From positions 1 through 6,029 of the forward strand of contig JAFVET010000263.1 of assembly GCA_017475875.1 (NCBI GenBank): a DNA stretch of 6,029 bases, written 5' to 3'. The notes beneath the pieces are model-generated. The model was not told the origin of the DNA and did not search any database. It worked only from the letters and a program-made list of their open reading frames with translations. Below, piece by piece: positions 5,304-6,029 of this stretch (within the stretch, counting starts at the first letter, position 1; every line of letters starts with the position of its first letter). The DNA comes from Candidatus Methanomethylophilaceae archaeon. GTDB taxonomy: Archaea; Thermoplasmatota; Thermoplasmata; Methanomassiliicoccales; Methanomethylophilaceae. A program made the position numbers and the translations under genes.

Positions 5304-5326
5304 CTCCGCCGGGTTTTACGGCAGAG
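5304..5326 (+). terminator. Hairpin downstream of the zinc-ribbon protein gene
   Basis: CTCCGCCG (5304-5311) and CGGCAGAG (5319-5326) pair with a single C-A mismatch around loop GGTTTTA. It lies 30 bases after the stop codon. No T-tract follows directly, so it may be an mRNA 3'-end structure rather than the termination point. Confidence 0.35.
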
Positions 5327-5514
5327 CCCACATGTTTCGATGACATCAAATTCACCGTAACACTGCACGTTCATCGATCATGAAAATCACATACATCTTT
5401 TTACACAATTTAGTTGTAGCCTTGCTGAAGACAGACACCGAATTTCACAACAATTTCAAACATTTTTTCAAAGTTTAAGCCACTATTTATCGATATTTTT
5501 TGTTTGATGGTATC

Positions 5515-5557
5515 TGTTAACAACTTTGTTCATATTTGTATAACAAGTTATTTTGTT
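5515..5557. promoter_or_regulatory. Two AACAA/TTGTT dyads, candidate operator
   Basis: AACAA-CT-TTGTT (5519-5530) and AACAA-(6 bases)-TTGTT (5542-5557) repeat the same half-sites. The first overlaps the palindrome TGTTAACA (5515-5522), and the second overlaps ATAAC-AA-GTTAT (5540-5551). The pair lies 40-80 bases upstream of the dockerin/solute-binding gene, so it could bind a dimeric repressor or activator of that gene. In an A+T-rich stretch part of this could be chance. Confidence 0.35.
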
Positions 5558-5570
5558 GGACGATAGAACC

Positions 5571-5578
5571 AAATAGTG
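5571..5578 (+). promoter_or_regulatory. Possible TATA element of the dockerin/solute-binding gene
   Basis: AAATAGTG begins 27 bases before ATG 5598, the distance seen for the other leaderless genes here. TTGTATAAC (5536-5544) is a better TATA match and would give a leader of about 30 bases; the two cannot be separated by reading alone. Confidence 0.3.
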
Positions 5579-5597
5579 TTACTTATTTACCGTTCGT

Positions 5598-6029
5598 ATG
5601 GCAGACAAGAAAGTCATAGCGATCGTGTTTGTGCTCATCCTTGTCATCGCCGCGGCAGGAGCTTTCCTCGTCCTGAACAAGGGTGGAAGTTCCAAATCCG
5701 ATATTGATCGGACCGGACGTTTGATGATTTTAGGAAACGCTGACAACAACGATTCAATAGACAGTGACGATGTCAAGACAATCAGATCCATCGTAAAGGA
5801 CGGAACCTGGGATAAGGAAAAGTATCCTTACGCCGATGCCAACAACGACGGCGAGATCACCGATGCGGATGCAGATTACATTGACAAGATAATCGCCAAG
5901 ACCTGCGGATACGTATATTACGTCAACGCATTGGGAGAAATCAAGTCCGTGCATTACCCAGTCGAGAAGTTCGTCTGCGTGGGTTCCTTCGCCATCAACT
6001 CGATGATTGTTCTCGGACAGGATAAATGC
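5598..6029 (+). CDS. Membrane-anchored dockerin-like protein with start of a periplasmic-binding (metal-chelate type) domain, 3' truncated by window
   Basis: 144 codons are visible from ATG 5598 to the window edge with no stop. Residues 4-26 are a hydrophobic signal or anchor after MADKK, placing the rest outside the cell. Two dockerin/EF-hand-like calcium loops follow: residues 47-58 (Asn47, Asp49, Asn51, Asp58 at ligand positions 1, 3, 5, 12) and 80-91 (Asp80, Asn82, Asp84, Asp91, with Gly85 and Ile87 at the usual places), each followed by a helix, the two-repeat plan of dockerin type I modules. From about 103, YVYYVNALGEIKSV then PVEKFVCVGSFAINSMIVLG resembles the first strand-helix unit of Fe-siderophore/cobalamin-type solute-binding proteins, where 'P.RIV.....' is followed by a small-residue helix. 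I infer a calcium-stabilised substrate receptor for an uptake ABC transporter encoded beyond the window. Codon use is more A+T-rich than upstream genes. The second domain call is tentative. Confidence 0.75.
   Translation, partial: MADKKVIAIVFVLILVIAAAGAFLVLNKGGSSKSDIDRTGRLMILGNADNNDSIDSDDVKTIRSIVKDGTWDKEKYPYADANNDGEITDADADYIDKIIAKTCGYVYYVNALGEIKSVHYPVEKFVCVGSFAINSMIVLGQDKC

Larger units (their letters stand above)
5275..5597. other. Gene-free intergenic region, A+T-rich in its right part
   Basis: No credible coding frame is present on either strand in this 323-base stretch. The first ~100 bases have composition like the neighbouring genes and contain a hairpin. From about 5380 the sequence turns strongly A+T-rich, with T-tracts at 5398-5402, 5463-5468 and 5496-5501 that could act as archaeal U-rich terminators for plus-strand transcription. 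The short direct repeat AATTTCA occurs at 5441-5447 and 5452-5458. The right end carries two dyads and promoter-like sequence for the next gene. Confidence 0.6.

Noticed and set aside
5579..5954. Two minus-strand frames opposite the dockerin-like gene
   Set aside because: They are antisense to a frame with a signal anchor and two canonical calcium loops and show no motifs of their own.
1..6029. CRISPR array or complete insertion sequence
   Set aside because: I saw no regularly spaced direct repeats and no intact transposase with terminal inverted repeats; the only mobile-type trace is the short Rpn-like remnant.

Overview
The window reads as a chromosomal segment of a euryarchaeon, most likely a gut- or sediment-type member of Methanomassiliicoccales/Thermoplasmata. 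The grounds are: TATA-like boxes about 25 bases upstream of start codons with no Shine-Dalgarno sequence (leaderless genes); an archaeal-type ACT-domain regulator start; an archaeal class II tRNA-Leu; a Thermoplasmata-style winged-helix/zinc-ribbon protein; a dockerin-like solute-binding protein start; and no TAG stop codon in any of the seven complete reading frames. This assignment is inference from the sequence and remembered family features, not from a search.

Layout. Bases 1-105 (minus) are the 5' end of a gene resembling the archaeal ACT-domain 'regulator of amino acid metabolism' family. Bases 106-257 are a divergent intergenic region with a TATA-like element for each direction and a striking nested inverted repeat (181-219). 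Bases 258-398 encode a 46-residue remnant of an Rpn/PD-(D/E)XK 'transposase' family protein. Bases 425-1182 hold a two-gene unit: pyruvoyl-dependent aspartate 1-decarboxylase (panD), overlapping or abutting a ribonuclease HI gene.

Bases 1200-4414 are a tight three-gene operon driven by a clear TATA box: an ABC ATPase (1228-2178), an ABC-2-type permease with an unusual ~190-residue acidic N-terminal cytoplasmic extension (2175-3539), and a tyrosine-rich secreted ectodomain protein anchored by one C-terminal membrane helix (3539-4414). The first gene looks leaderless; the two downstream genes have strong Shine-Dalgarno sequences and start-stop overlaps. A GC-rich hairpin (4422-4443) closes the operon. 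The three products probably form one membrane exporter or membrane-remodelling complex whose third subunit I do not recognise.

Bases 4461-4546 (minus) are tRNA-Leu(UAA) with encoded CCA. Bases 4618-5274 encode a putative DNA-binding/zinc-ribbon protein of unknown role. Bases 5275-5597 are a gene-free region that becomes strongly A+T-rich and holds a hairpin, T-tracts and two AACAA/TTGTT dyads. Bases 5598-6029 are the 5' end of a membrane-anchored protein with two dockerin/EF-hand-like calcium loops followed by what looks like the start of a metal-chelate or cobalamin-type periplasmic-binding domain; it runs off the window.
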